DNA of 64,000 nucleotides. Source: Diprion similis (Eukaryota > Arthropoda > Insecta > Hymenoptera > Diprionidae). Shown here in pieces: positions 13,685 to 41,863 of this stretch. Numbering within the stretch: position 1 is the stretch's first letter; every line of letters begins with the position of its first letter. A program made the translations under genes and the position numbers. The notes beneath the pieces were generated by a model. That model did no database searches, was not told where the DNA came from, and worked only from the letters and a program-made list of their open reading frames with translations. The stretch is taken from NCBI RefSeq assembly GCF_021155765.1, contig NC_060118.1, positions 7,812,001 through 7,876,000 on the forward strand. The letters run 5' to 3'.

Positions 13685-15302
13685 TCGCTTACAACAACTC
13701 GGTTTAGTCGCAGGTTCAGAAACCAGAGACATTGCCAGGTATCCTACTAGATAGATAATTCGCTTATATCGTGATGTTGAGGAATGTGGTCATCGATCAA
13801 GTCTATTCCTGTCTCAAGCAATGCCAATAATTATTCCTAGGAAACATTTTTCAGATAACACGACCAACCATTTCCTCCCTTGCATAAATATTTTTTATTT
13901 GACTTCTTCTTTCAATATGAAAACAAATGGTAACCTGACAACATCGAAGGTTTCGACAGTGACGTAAAAAAGCATCGCAGAACGCCGACCAATTCCATGA
14001 AAATTCTTTACGAGACAACACTGATCATCGATCCAACGTTTCCATCCAGGAAAGCTTTTATTTTCATTCAGATTTCTGAATAACTCTACACTGACAAGAC
14101 CCAATTACAGATTCATCTGTTCTAACACCGATCTGATAACGCCCAGATGCACTTCGTGAATGAACTCTTCCATAGACATTTCGCAATGGTGCCAACAAGT
14201 AACTAGATTCCTTACGAAACGTATAATTCCGTATACCATGGAACTTGGGGTGCTGCCCCAGTTCAAGGTCACGAATGAAATTGACAATCGAGGTTCACGT
14301 TCCAAGTCAGTCCACTAAAGAGTTGTCCGATTCTCATTACCTTGAAAAAGTTCCCAGGCCACCCTCTCGCCAGGCTGGTCGGGTATCCACGGGGGTTCCA
14401 GGGAAGCGTCATGCTCGTCAAGGGAACAGTGCAGCCACCAGCAATTGCCTTTTCCTTTGATTCCCCCCCCCCCCCTGGTGGCCCAAGGGTTTGGGATTTT
14501 CCCTCGACCCCATAGGCAGTCGTACTCGCTATATATATACGAGTGCGAGTACGCTACAGAGGCGTGTAAGCGGGGTACGTAGAGAGAGAAAAAGAGAGAG
14601 AAAGAGAAAGAGAGGCACCAGGTTCCCCTCTGAATGACCCTGGGAAGGGTGGGGCTTAAAGTGAGGGTGCTGAGTGCTGGGTGTTACCTACTACCCTGAG
14701 GTGATATACATAGGTATACCAGATTCGTCGAGACAACATGGGGCAGAGAAGAAAAGTACATGCTGCAGAAATCAGTCAGTTCTTCTTGACGTCGTGGCAC
14801 CGGCAGTCATCCGAGATCGGGGGTGCAAGCGTGCCGATTTTTCCACCCCGAGTTGTCGGGAGCTTTTTAACCGGCGGGAAAATATGCTGCGTACGTCGGC
14901 GTAGTTTGGTTTTGAATTTCTTATTTTGCCGCCTTTTCGTGTGTGAGATTTGTGCAGTCGATGGCATCAGGGTATATATATATATATACGTGATATTTTG
15001 ACAATTCAAAAAAAAAAAGTGGCTCAGAAAATCAATCGAAATGGGACCAATGATTCAGACCCACAGACAAACTGCTGCTACCGTATTGGCCAGTGATCCC
15101 TACGTCGAAAGCTGGAGGAGGAGACAAGCTGCCAATACGCTTCGAAAAGGTACCGATATTTACTCCTTTAAGGAATAAATGTATGTCAAACGGATTTCTC
15201 ACATCGATAGAAACTGTCAACCGAGATTTTCTATTGAGGAAAATATTTGAAATTTAAATCTTATCATCGCCAAAATGGGTGATTAATTTATCTGTCCGGT
15301 GA

Positions 15303-15541
15303 ACGTGGCGTAATTACTGGAATTTGTGAATTCATGCCATATAAGTTATCGCGATTTTACACGTGAAGAAAAGCATAATATGTACCTACATATACTTTAT
15401 TGTATGTATATATATACACATGCGCAGAAGCATGCGGTGAATATTGCGGCACGAGCGATTCTATGCATGAGCTAAGGTGCAATTAGGTACGTCAACGTGC
15501 CTCGTGTATGTCACCAGATATATTAGACGTTAGTATACACG
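15303..15541. promoter_or_regulatory. Cluster of ACGTG (CME-like) motifs upstream of sim
   Basis: ACGTG core words are present at about 15,303, 15,361 (inside a palindromic CACGTG) and 15,495, plus one on the other strand near 15,537. ACGTG is the established core of the CNS midline element bound by Sim:Tango(ARNT) dimers, and Drosophila sim is autoregulated through such sites. The position, about 2.1-2.5 kb upstream of the bHLH exon, is suitable. The motif is short, so chance remains a real alternative. Confidence 0.25.
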
Positions 15542-17656
15542 TAGGTGTAGATATGTTGCAAGGCGACTTATGTAAGTTATTCCTAGAACGCAAAACGATT
15601 GCCGACTACGAGTTTGCTGCTTCGTGGTAAACCGGTACCATTGCCTGCACCTTATATGTTTTTCTCTACGGTTAATATTTTTTCAACTATTGTGCTCGGT
15701 TAACTGCTCTTTAAACAATCAGAACTGTTGAAGTCCGTTGCAGCCCGCTTCAATACCTAGAACTGCAACGGTTCCTACGTATGAACGACATCGCGTGATA
15801 AGAATATCACAATAAACATACACATTTGTTATTCAAGGTGTACAACGCGATAATTACCGCTTTTAGATAGTGCAGTACGACATGCTTATTGTTCACGACG
15901 TAGCTGAAGTTCAGACAAATTAATCGAGCCCAAGCACATTGATTTTGGACTTACCGTTCTCGAGATATCGTGGTTTGAAGTCACGCGGGTTGCGCGAGTC
16001 GCGCGAGTAGCCAACTCGCTTTGTGGGCCCAATCGCGCGGCTCGAGCGAATTGCGAATTGCAAACTGCGATATCTCCGGACCCTGTAGTCCGAAATCGGC
16101 TGACAAGGGCTCGTTGGATTCGTCTCATCCTCAGCTGTGACGTCAGTGCCATGATAATTGTATAGAGTTATTTTCAACGTAATGTGTCATAACCGCGAAA
16201 TAATGACGAATGGAATAAAAAGTATATTTCTCGAGTTCAAAGCCTGTTTCATCACTCGTACAATTTCGATCATTCTTTATTAAAACGTGTGAACAACTTA
16301 TGTATTCGTGTATATTCATAGTTTCATGTTCTCAGTTATGGTGAATAGACTTAATCGTTTCAGATTAGAATATATATCTCACTAAACGTTCGCCGATCAT
16401 GATCATAAAACGGCACGTATACATCTAATTACAAAGAAATTTGTAATTGCTTTACAATCGCTATTGTAAATTATTTTCCAAGTTGAAAGACAACCTTGAG
16501 TGACTTTTGCAAACTTATAATTAAAATTAATCAACAACAGTTGTTTTTTTTTTTTATTCACCCCGTCGAATGCTGTTCAGGCGAGTCGAATGCAAATGTA
16601 TCGCGGAAGAAAAATCCATTATTCAGACGATTTCCATATCCGGAAGAGGAAGAGAAGGATCTCTTCGTAGCGTCGTCGTTAGAATGCTCGTTTTAACGAT
16701 GGCGAAGGTACCTACCTACCTTCGCGGATGGTCTCTTCTCGCCGCTGCTCTACACGACTCAGAAACAACGTTCTAGTACTTCTTGTATATATTATCCCTC
16801 ACCCTTCCTGGCGTTTTCGATCGCGGACTGACTTCGTCGTCCAGCAAAAATGCGTCGTTAGTCCTGACGCGTCTCGTCGAGTCATTATAACCGAAGGGAA
16901 TCTCCACCACCGCAGAAGCATTTCCTTTTCTTATTATATTTTCTATAAACTTTTCAGACAAACGCGTGAATGATTGAAATTGAAGATTTTCAGAATCTGT
17001 GAAGCTAAAAAAATCATCAAGATGGTTTTTCAAAAGGGTGGATCAGGAGAACTTGAAATTATTCTTAATATATACTCAAATTTTTTGGTCACAATTTCTT
17101 CTTCGGTTCAACGACTAATCGATCTATGATCTTTCACCGAATGAAGATGCGTATATTAAGCGTAAGTTTGCAAAGGTTATACGTATAGTTGCGTGCTTAG
17201 TACGACGTTCAATTATGAGCAAAGCGACGGTTAGGCAAACGGCGACAATCCGTGTCGCAGTTAAGTTAATTTATCTTGTATGCAGTACATTTTACGCCGG
17301 ATGGAATATAGACGGCATAGCCATTCCCGCTATTACCGCATTGATTTTCCGCCCCCGAGGTCAACCCTCTCTCTCTCTCTCTTTGCCATTTTCTCACCGT
17401 TGACTCAATGCTCAACTTCATTGCCTTACAATTCAATTTCAAAAAGGTGATTGAAAGTTATGACGAATCAATATTTTCAGTGCTTTTTTCAAATCCATAT
17501 TTTCCTGGATCAGAGTTCATTTTTGCCGAAGATCACAATATCATTTTTCCATTTTCATCGACACAGAAAAACGGCTTACTTTCTACATTGAACGTATAAT
17601 CTACTTTCTACATTGCTTGTAAAGTAACTCGAGAATTGTGAACGGTGATGTTTCAG

Positions 17657-32848
<15,192 letters not shown>

Positions 32849-34800
32849 CGTTCACTCCAAGGCCCGACTTAGCGAGCCGTAATTCCTCCTCGGTCCGGGA
32901 CTCCGGAACCTTGACGATGATCACGATCATTGGATCAAATGGCTGCAGGTGTCGATCATCCTGTTAGTTGAGACGAGCCCCAAGGCAGCTCGTGCTGGTC
33001 GCGAGTTTTCGCGGTATTTTTTATATACACGCGTGCATGTTACGTGTTTCATTATTATTTTATTTTATCTCTCTGCCTTCCTCGAGAAGAGTCCTCAACG
33101 ATGTCGCGATATTAACCAATTAAACAATGTAAAAAACTAACATACGTATCGTGTCTCGCAAATTATCGCTGTGCGTGTAAATATGGTATACATTATATAC
33201 ACATATATATAGACAATGCGATGAGGTGTTAGGTACCTAGATATTATAAATAGAAAATTAATATTAAACAAAGTCGAAACGAGTATCTGGTCGCCGTTAT
33301 GGCCGTAGGTTATACTATACTTCAATACAGACCTGTAGGGTTGATTTCAGAATACTGATAACAGCTTATTGTAAATATTATACATATATACATTATATAT
33401 ATATATACATAGATATGTGTGTGTGTGTAAGTATAACCTAACTGGTTACAATTCGCGTGGTAAGCGCGATTTAATATATAAATATATTGTAAGAAATAAA
33501 TTAACGAATGAACGAACGAGCGATTGATTCACGTATAAATATATTATCTTACGTATAGCTGATAATAAACTTGATTTTAAATATCGTATGTATTAGGCGT
33601 TAGGAAGTGTGTGTATATCTTGAATTATACAAGACCCGAAGACTGACCGGTGCTCGTGCCAACCGACCAAAGATATATGCGCCAATTTATTCACTCGTGA
33701 ATGAATTTTATTTAATTATTATACCCTTATGGAATATGCATTGAAAAGGGGTGAGACGGGAAGAGAAGAAAGAGAGAGAGAGAAAGAGAGAGAGTGAAAA
33801 AAACTTATAATATGTATAGATAATAATATATAATGTAAATATAGCGTATTCCAAAAGCACATTGATTCGTTATTATATAAATACGTGTAAAAAAAATATA
33901 CAAACATAATATTATATGTAGGTATAATAATAATAATGATATTATCATGGAGTATTTTAATATAATATTAATAATAATCAGGATAATAATTATGATAAAA
34001 ATAATATTAATATAGTAAGACGTAATAACAATGATAACAATAATTATGTAATAATATTAATAACAGCGAGAATTATACATACGATAAGGTATACATACAA
34101 CATTATTTGTCTCGTAATTACGTTTCTTTGTTTGTTTGATTCAACTTTCGCGTTCATCGTGTAAATAGATTACTTAATTATATCACACGTGCATTGTGCG
34201 TGTGTGTATTTCTTATGGATATAAAAAAGCGTGTTCGTAAAATAATCAAGTCTCAAGTTCAAAAGCAACGATTAAACATATATATGTTTGTTTTTAATTT
34301 GATTCTATATATCAAAGAAACAGAATGTATGTAGCGGAAGTAAAGAAAATAATGTCAACGCGTTTACTGAAAGAAAAAAGTGACACTTAATTATATTTAG
34401 AAAGAAAAAGAAAAGAAAAAAATTGCCTTTTCAAAAATTTTCATTTCATCTTTGTTTCACTATACGCGTTGGATAAAACCGTTTTTCGTACTCATATGAA
34501 TAAAACTATATGTTACACTGGCAAATTAATAACAAACACGTATTGCATATATTAGATAATATACGCGTAACGTATTTATTTATAAATATATACATATGAC
34601 ATATTATTAATATAAAAATTGAATTAATAAATAAGTAAATGAATAATTATATATTATATATAATATACGAATGCGAGATGTTCGTAGCGTATATATATAT
34701 ATATAAAGTTATGTAATATTGTACGAAGTATTGTATACATATATTATATAAATATATAAATGTAACTTAAGCTCTGTATATATTGTAAAACTACAGCGCT
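32849..34800 (+). other. Probable sim 3' untranslated region, AU-rich
   Basis: Very AT-rich sequence follows the sim stop. Candidate poly(A) signals AATAAA occur at 33,495, 33,564 and 34,499, and I cannot tell which is used. TGTAAATA occurs at 33,176, 33,370, 33,834 and 34,160, and TGTATATA at 34,775; these match the Pumilio recognition consensus TGTANATA. The extent of the UTR is inferred from base composition and signals only. Confidence 0.55.
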
Positions 34801-34959
34801 GAATCGGTTAAAACCCAACACATAAAACCACAACGTACACACGCACACACAATACACGTTATACAAAATGAAAATACATCATATTTTCCTCTGAAGTTAT
34901 CCATTTTTCATTGACTAATCAATTAATTCCCCCTTTTATATAATGTCATATATAGATTA

Positions 34960-35652
34960 GGGTGGACCAAAAAAAATTACTATCTTCTTTTTCGTTAGTC
35001 ACCGTGAAAAGATCGTTCAAGATGACGGAACAAAAAATTCTGTAAAAGTTTGAACTCTTAATATTAATGTTTCATTTCCGGTTTTAATAACACTGGAAAT
35101 ATTTTTTTAATTTTTTTCTTTCATTTTGAAATTTTATTACTCAACAACGGATTGGCGTATCGTAAAGAGCGATGCATATTTTTGTAGAAAATTATCTACA
35201 AAAAATGTCTCTTGCATTTTTTTCGTATATCTACTGGTTCAAAAGTTGATAAAAATATTAATTTTGTACAATAGTTTACATCACAAACTTATTTATTGTC
35301 AAGTAATCGGAAATTTCGGAAAAACTTCAACGTTTCAGTAACAAAGATAACATGAATTTTGAAAAATATTATATTTTTTTCATCTTTCAACCATTTATTG
35401 CATAGTGGAAATGAAAAAAATCGTGAAATTTGATACAACTAATTTTTAACTTCAAATAACTTTTGAACCAATAGATTTACGAAAAAATCGCAAGAGACCT
35501 TTTTTGTAGATCATTGAATTTCCTATAAAAAAATATGTATCGTTCTTTACGATACGCCTCTTAATATTAATATTAAGACCTCAAGCTTTGACAGAATTTT
35601 TTTTTCGTCGTGACTAGCGAAAATAAAAATGGTCAATTCTTTTGGCCCACCC
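34960..35652. mobile_element. 693-bp MITE with GGGTGG/CCACCC termini
   Basis: The left end is GGGTGGACCAAAAAAAATTA after TA; the right end is TTTTGGCCCACCC followed by TG, probably a mutated TA. The interior is AT-rich and non-coding and shares blocks with 590-800 and with 42,524-43,235. The termini resemble those of the 604-bp family. Confidence 0.75.
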
Positions 35653-36905
35653 TGATATAGATGTAACCGTTTCGTTTCAATTCACGTGGCTTCGATTTGT
35701 TCGTTTAACCTTAATTCCATGAATTTAATAAATCCACAAGATCCGACAAAAGGTAAAATGAATTTTACTGAGACGAGTCAACGCAGCGTTAGAAATCGGC
35801 GATAAAAACAAAGAATTTCCGGAGTGATTTACTGGATTCTAATCGCACCTGAATGTCTCTGCATGAGACTTACTTGGGCTTAAATTTGGGTCACGTAGAC
35901 ATCTGCAGACTGATGGACGGACGTAGGAAAGAAAACGCGAAATTCATTGGTATTGCTTTTGTCGAAGAGCTGTATAAGGTAATCAGCTGTTGAATTGCAG
36001 TGCCACCCTGCTGCTGGTGTTTGCCACGCTTACGCGCATTCATCCATTGTAATCCAAAGCTGTTTAACCACCCGTCGAGAGAATGATCTACCTAACAGCT
36101 TATAGAACGGCGTCTACCTGTCCCTTGGGAATCCCCGCGTTTAACCGCCGAGGGATTTTCCCCAGACTTCCTGGCGCGACGGAAACGAAAGGAGCTTTCG
36201 ATTTGACTCGTTCTTTGAACACGCGTACTCAAAACAAAAGAACCAAAATTCAGGAATTTTTTCACTTTTTGAATTAGTTAATAAAGTTGAAATTTTTTTT
36301 CTTCTATTTGTAGCGCAGAGAATGGATTTGTTGACTTGACCAAAACACGTCATTTGAATGTTAGAAAAAAACGTAACGATTGGCTTGCTCTTTTGAGTTC
36401 CTACTATTGCTCGTCGAAATTTTCAAGATTTAATTCATCCCGTTATACGCGTTGGAACGGGTACTTTAAAAAAAAAAGTAATACTTCCATTTAAATAAGA
36501 TAAAAATTGTAATAGTATAATGTAAAATATATTTCCTTGAAGTAAAATAATCTCACCGCAAGTTTGGACAGTAAATATGAAAAAAAAAAAAAAAAAAAAA
36601 AATTTGTTCAACGTGTAATTTCGCAAAAAAAATTTCACTCGGCATATCGTGACTAATTAATGAATGATTAACGAATGACCCATTATAGTGGAATGAAAAT
36701 AATAAAACAAAAGAACAACCTACATATATCGAGAACAAACGTTGATCTGTTCATTAGAAATATAATAACCATCAATTAAGACTAAGAAAAATAATGAAGA
36801 AGAAAAAAAATGGCAAAACGAGAAAAAAAAAGAAGAAAAAATTAAGTAAAACAAGAGCCCAACTAATTGTTCGACGGGGGCAATTATTTCGCTCCATGTG
36901 GGAAT

Positions 36906-36938
<33 letters not shown>

Positions 36939-39068
36939 CGTGGGCAAAAGTTTGGCAAACGCGTGCGGCTCAGCGGGTGGGACACGTGACCCGTATAACA
37001 ATCGGGGAACAGTCGCGTCTTAATGGGGGGAAAAAATAGGCGTTTGACTAGTCAAGTCAGAAGGGAAAAAGAGAGAAAGAGAGAGAGAGAGGAGGACTAT
37101 TATACTCGGGGAACAGAGCGTGTAACATACGCACTGCGGGTTGTGAGGTGCGTAAGGTGCAGGCAAAGCTGTATTAACAGCCTCGTTTCCCCTTGTTAAA
37201 TTCTTCGGCTCGTGACACGCCGCAGGATCCTGTGAAATTGTGCGATCAGTTGTCAAGTATAATAATGGCCGCGGTAATGCCGAATTGTGGAGCGACCCTC
37301 GCGTTACACGTCGGACAAAGATTCGCGTTGTTTGTCGATGCGCGTATACATAGTAAGGGATCTATGCTTGATTCTTTTCTGCCGTAATTACTCGCTTCTC
37401 ACTGCTGCTGATACACTGTGCAGTGCAGCCGTACGTGAGAATAGCAGAGAAACAAACGAGAAACGGGCGGCGAAAATCATCCGTCTGATAGATCGTTATG
37501 GGACGACGATTCGTTTTCCCCTCGGTAAAACAGGTCACGCGACTTACTTTTTACCGACTGATCGAATGGCTGACTTCACGTCGCGATTCGTCCCCTTTTT
37601 CAGATTCGTTTGATATTCAAGAGGCTGACGGTTAGTGATGTTATTGTAATGATTGACGTTTCAGAAAAGCTGTTATTTAATTGTAAGTTTATGAAATCTT
37701 TGAATAGTTCATATTTTTTAAATTTGGCCACTTCGAAGTCACTAAAAAGTTGAAAAATTTCAACACCGTATGTATAAGCCCCATGAAGTCAACTCTGTTT
37801 ATGGTGTTAATATAAACAGTGTTAAAAGCTTGGTATTAATAGTAAAATCGGTTCATCACCAAGCTTTTGACGCTTTTGACCTATATTAGCACCACAAATG
37901 GAATTGAATTGTTGGGACTTCACGCGGTGTTAAAATGGTTTACAATTAACACCGAACCTATTATTACTAATTGTTGTACAGTTGCACTCAACTGAGTTTC
38001 TGTGATCAGAATAGGAACAGACCTCTATGGTGTCAAATCAACACGGTTGAAACAGAAGCACCGAAACTAGTGGCTTTATTATATAAATTTAAGGTTAGGG
38101 GCCTTGCAATGTGGGACCATAGAAGAATGCCGATAGTCGTTTGGAATTTCGAGTAATTGAGACACGCCGCTTCGTTAGGCTTATGCGATCCTTGAGCGAT
38201 ATTTCTTGCGGGAGAAATAAGTGTCAGTCGACGCCTGGTGGCTACCCGTAGAAATTCTCATAACGTATACGTCCCACCTATTCTCAGTATTTTTCATATT
38301 TCAAATACATTTTACATTTCTTACGTGCAAATAAAGATTTTTTATATTCTTGAGTACCTGAGTCATTAAAATTTCATGTAAAATTGCAACAATTTATTCA
38401 TTGATATGTTTGTTATAAACAATTAACGTGAATAGACTAGTTCTTTTTTTTTATCGATTTTTTATGTAATGTAGACTGCTAAAGCTTCACATTTTTTATA
38501 CGTATTTTCTATACACAGTTTTATAATATACAGTTTGTTGAGAATTTTCCGTAAGCCTGTTTTTGTCAAAAAAAAAAAAAAAATCTAATTTTGAAAATTG
38601 ATTTTTTTCAAGATTATTTATCATTTATTTATTTATTATTATTTTTTATGACTGTTTTCTTGAACACATTTACTTAACTACATAATTAACATTATTTCAC
38701 TACAAAAACCCCCTTGTAGGCAGAGAGAATAAAAAAATTCGTATCACGACATATGTTAAATTGGATCAGAATCGGATCATGCAGGTGCAACACTACGTAG
38801 CATTTAGGGAAACAGGGCAGAGCGCAGAGCTAATCCTGCGGTTGAAGTAATAACAGCCATAAGCCGTTGATAAATGCGGCTTTGCCAGAATTTGGGCAAA
38901 TATGAAAAATTGTAATAATCTTTTACACGACATATACGTACACCCGAGAATTATTGAAACACGTTTTGGAATGAATCACGTCGCGGGAATATTCTTCCTT
39001 ATTTAGAGTCGACACCGTTTCTACAGAATTATTTTAGGTTCGTATCTACAGAGATCCTCCTAAAAATC
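35653..39068. other. Intergenic region, no supported gene
   Basis: Contains poly-A/T runs (for example 36,579-36,601 and 38,569-38,582), an imperfect inverted repeat at 37,760-37,935, and a GC-richer stretch at 36,900-37,620 with short unrecognised ORFs. No spliced gene model could be assembled. Confidence 0.6.
37760..37935. repeat. Imperfect inverted repeat (possible small MITE)
   Basis: The arms share CAACACCG/CGGTGTTA, ATGAAGTC/GACTTCA, GGTGTTAATAT/ATATTAGCACC and AAAAGCTTGGT/ACCAAGCTTTT in mirrored order around a short centre near 37,847. No clear target duplication was seen. Confidence 0.45.
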
Positions 39069-39850
39069 GTTTTTACGGCATGAGCATTGAAAAGTCCACA
39101 TTTTGTGGCAGTTTTCGTTCCGTAAAGTGACGCTTTATACGGCAGCGAACAAAGTTGCGGAATAAAGTCTTTATACCGCAGTTTTGATGCGCAGTTCGAA
39201 GTGCGCATCCCAAACTGCCGAATAAAGTAGCTTCGTCGAACAGATCGCGACATAACCTCACTCTTCGTTTTGCTTTTCAGTACCCATACCGTAAAAAATA
39301 TTGTATGTGGCATGCCCGTAAACCGTTTTTTGACTCGGATAATTTCAGTACTCGCTTCCGGCTCGCTTCCGGCTCGCCTTCAGCTCGTCCTGAAATCTTT
39401 ATCCTTGCCAAAAAAACAGGCGGTTTACAGGCATGCCACATAAGTAGCTATTCTACACACGAATTCTTTTAGATTGTTCGATTCTACAGAATAAATGAGA
39501 AAAGCTCGTTTCTACAGAGAACGTTTCTTCATAATTTAAAACTGGAAATTAGATTCTACAGAATTTGGTGTGGGAAGTTACTTTCTTATACATTTAATTG
39601 TCAATTTCGTACATTTTGATTTATTTTAATTTAATTTAATTTAATTCAAATCATTTCACCGCCACTTGTAGAAACGAACCTCTCGGTTGTAGTGCCACAA
39701 TTGTAAAAACATAACGGTCTTCCAAAACCGAATTCTATAGAAACGAACTTCCAGAGCGGAATTCTGTAGAAACGAACTTTCTGGCAAAATATCTTCTGTA
39801 AAAACGATTTCTGTAAAAAATATCTTGCCCTCTTATTTATATACATATAT
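39010..39850. repeat. TTCTACAGA / TCTGTAGAAACGAA motif field split by a MITE
   Basis: TTCTACAGA occurs near 39,019, 39,482, 39,509 and 39,553. The inverse form TGTAGAAACGAAC or a close variant occurs near 39,667, 39,735 and 39,763, with relatives near 39,790. The forward words come first and the inverse words later, so the field is roughly palindromic. The composite MITE copy 3 (39,069-39,452) sits inside it. Confidence 0.5.
39069..39452. mobile_element. Composite MITE, copy 3
   Basis: Same A+B architecture and orientation as the copies in sim intron 4. Differences are a few substitutions and a small duplication in module B (an extra GGCTCGCTTCC-like unit). The palindromic site is slightly damaged (CTTTATACCGC). 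Confidence 0.85.
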
Positions 39851-39852
39851 AA

Positions 39853-41540
39853 AAGGACAAGTCCTGACTGACTCACCAACACCCAGCCCAAGTCCGCGGA
39901 CATAAAAACCTGAATTTTTGGAAGCATACTTCTTCCATGACGTAACCATAGGATAAAAATCGATTTTTAGAAACTCGTGCAACGTATTTTCGCGGATTTC
40001 TCGCTATCTCCTGCTTCCGATGAGATATCGACTCAGTTTTTGCTTCTAACATTTCTTCATTCAAACTCCTAAAGTCGATTCTCGACATTCTTCTAATTGT
40101 AAATTCAACTCCTAAAGGGACGAATTCGGCTTTTAAGGAGCCAAAGGGGCTGGAGGTGGTGGGGGGGGGGGGGGGGGGGGGGGAGTTCGGCTAAAGGTTA
40201 TGTCATGAAATTTGGAAGGGTTCATGCAGTGCAGTTCGCTTTTGCACAGCTGATTGTGAATGTTACACTATTACGCGTAAAAACGTCGCGTCGGTATTAT
40301 GTGAAAAGAAGGATAAGGTTGAGGAGGAGGAGGAGGAGGAGGAGGAAGGCGATTGCCGTGGCACGAAGTCGAGGTTTGTTGCCTTTCGCGCTGGTAGCTC
40401 GTAAAAATATGAAACCTGAAAGGTTCAAGCCTTTATATGGCTCGGAGTTTATACGGTCCGAAGTCTCGTCGTCGTTGCGACAGAGTCCAGCGTTAAAACA
40501 CACTAACACTTTTCACCCACGCGTCCACACGTGTCGCATAAGCCGCGAGGGGCTGGCCAAGAAAATAATGAGACCCGGGCTGTATGTACAGACGTGAAAA
40601 AAATTCTTCAAACTTTCGACCATACCTTTTTTATGTAGGTACTGTAGGTACGAGTCGAGTACCTAATCAATTGCCCACGCTGAAGGTTTTAGTATTCTTT
40701 GTGGTTTTTTTTTTTTTTTTTTTTTTTTGCTTTTGTTTCTTTCTTTTCTTCGTTTTGCAAAACTCGAGAAACAAAACCAAACATGTCCTAACCAACCACG
40801 AAATCACCACTCGGAGGGGTGATTTTGAAGGTTTTATGTTACCGAAGTGATGTGACTTAAATACTGGATAGAAAACTTTTAAAGTTATGGCTATTAGATG
40901 ATTTAATCACCTGCCTAATGAGTTGAAACAATTTTAGATCCCAAATACCGTTTGAAGAAGGTTTTACAAGCCTGAGTGCAGAACAAAATTATAAAAAAAA
41001 AAAACAAAAAAAAAAAAAAAATGATAAATGTAGTTTTTAATCTAAAACTTCGAGCTTTTCAGCCTTGTTATATAATATAATTAAAAATTAATATGCAATC
41101 TACCTAGTTGAGCTTAATTTTTGTTCAAAGTCTAGCTATGTTTGATGAAAAGTTGCAATATGATCTACTTAAGTACGTACTAGACTGTTAATACCTTATT
41201 TTAATTTTTTTATGTAACATACTATAAGTAATTAATTTTGTAGGAGCTTAAAGACTGTAATTATATTAAGCAAATATTGTAAAAATTTTCTGGCAATAAA
41301 ATTGATTCATTCATTCATGTAGAATACTACAAAGTCCGAGGAGAATCCGAAGTATGCTTTATTTAAACTTTGTTAAAATGTGAATCTCATATTTAATATA
41401 TCATTCTTTCTGTATTATTGTTCGATATGTGAACCATGGTAAAAGCTTCTCGCAACTATTAGTTTATTAGTTCTGTTAAAATGTTATATATTACAGAAGG
41501 ACGATGAAGTGAAACTTTAATAAAATATTTTCCACTGCAA
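39853..41540. other. Intergenic region with poly-G and GAG repeats
   Basis: Holds a 23-bp poly-G (40,161-40,183), a GAG trinucleotide repeat (40,319-40,346) and poly-T and poly-A runs near 40,708-40,728 and 40,994-41,021. A 130-codon ORF over the GAG repeat is an Arg-rich reading of the repeat and is not accepted. Confidence 0.6.
40161..40183 (+). repeat. Poly-G run (23 bp)
   Basis: Uninterrupted G tract; assembly length may be imprecise. Confidence 0.9.
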
Positions 41541-41556
41541 ATTATTTTAACCATTC

Positions 41557-41562
41557 TTTATT
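41557..41562 (-). terminator. Candidate poly(A) signal of the small secreted peptide gene
   Basis: AATAAA on the minus strand about 300 nt downstream of the stop at 41,864. It is the first canonical hexamer seen in that direction. Confidence 0.35.
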
Positions 41563-41863
41563 CATAAAAATAATGACACATTTTACTCGGATCATAAACT
41601 CGTTAACGCAATCAAGATAATTATTTTTCATCACATATATCAGATGGGCTCGACCCTGTGATACTTGAACACGAGAAATAGCTTTAATGCAATTGAACTA
41701 ATCAGTTTGCCTATTCATGACGTTCGAAGGATTATGAAACTACTTGTTCTCGATGCGAAGATCACCGTCAAGTACCTACTAAATCCCACATTGCAAACCC
41801 AATGTGCCAATGAGTCTCTTGAATTTTTTTCTACTCATACTTCAATTGGTATTGAACTAATCA

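Larger units (their letters stand above)
9691..17656. other. Non-coding region upstream of the sim bHLH exon
   Basis: No exon is supported. The first 3 kb is very AT-rich. A GC-richer patch at 10,780-11,100 carries a 105-codon ORF that I do not accept as a gene. A (CCT)n run lies at 13,659-13,684 and an ACGTG cluster at 15,303-15,541. The sim exon at 17,657 enters in phase 1, so an upstream exon supplying one base (and possibly an initiator ATG) may lie here or before the window, but I could not identify it. Confidence 0.5.

Noticed and set aside
40205..40597. 130-codon Arg-rich ORF
   Set aside because: The Arg run is the reading of a GAG/AGG microsatellite; nothing around it looks coding.
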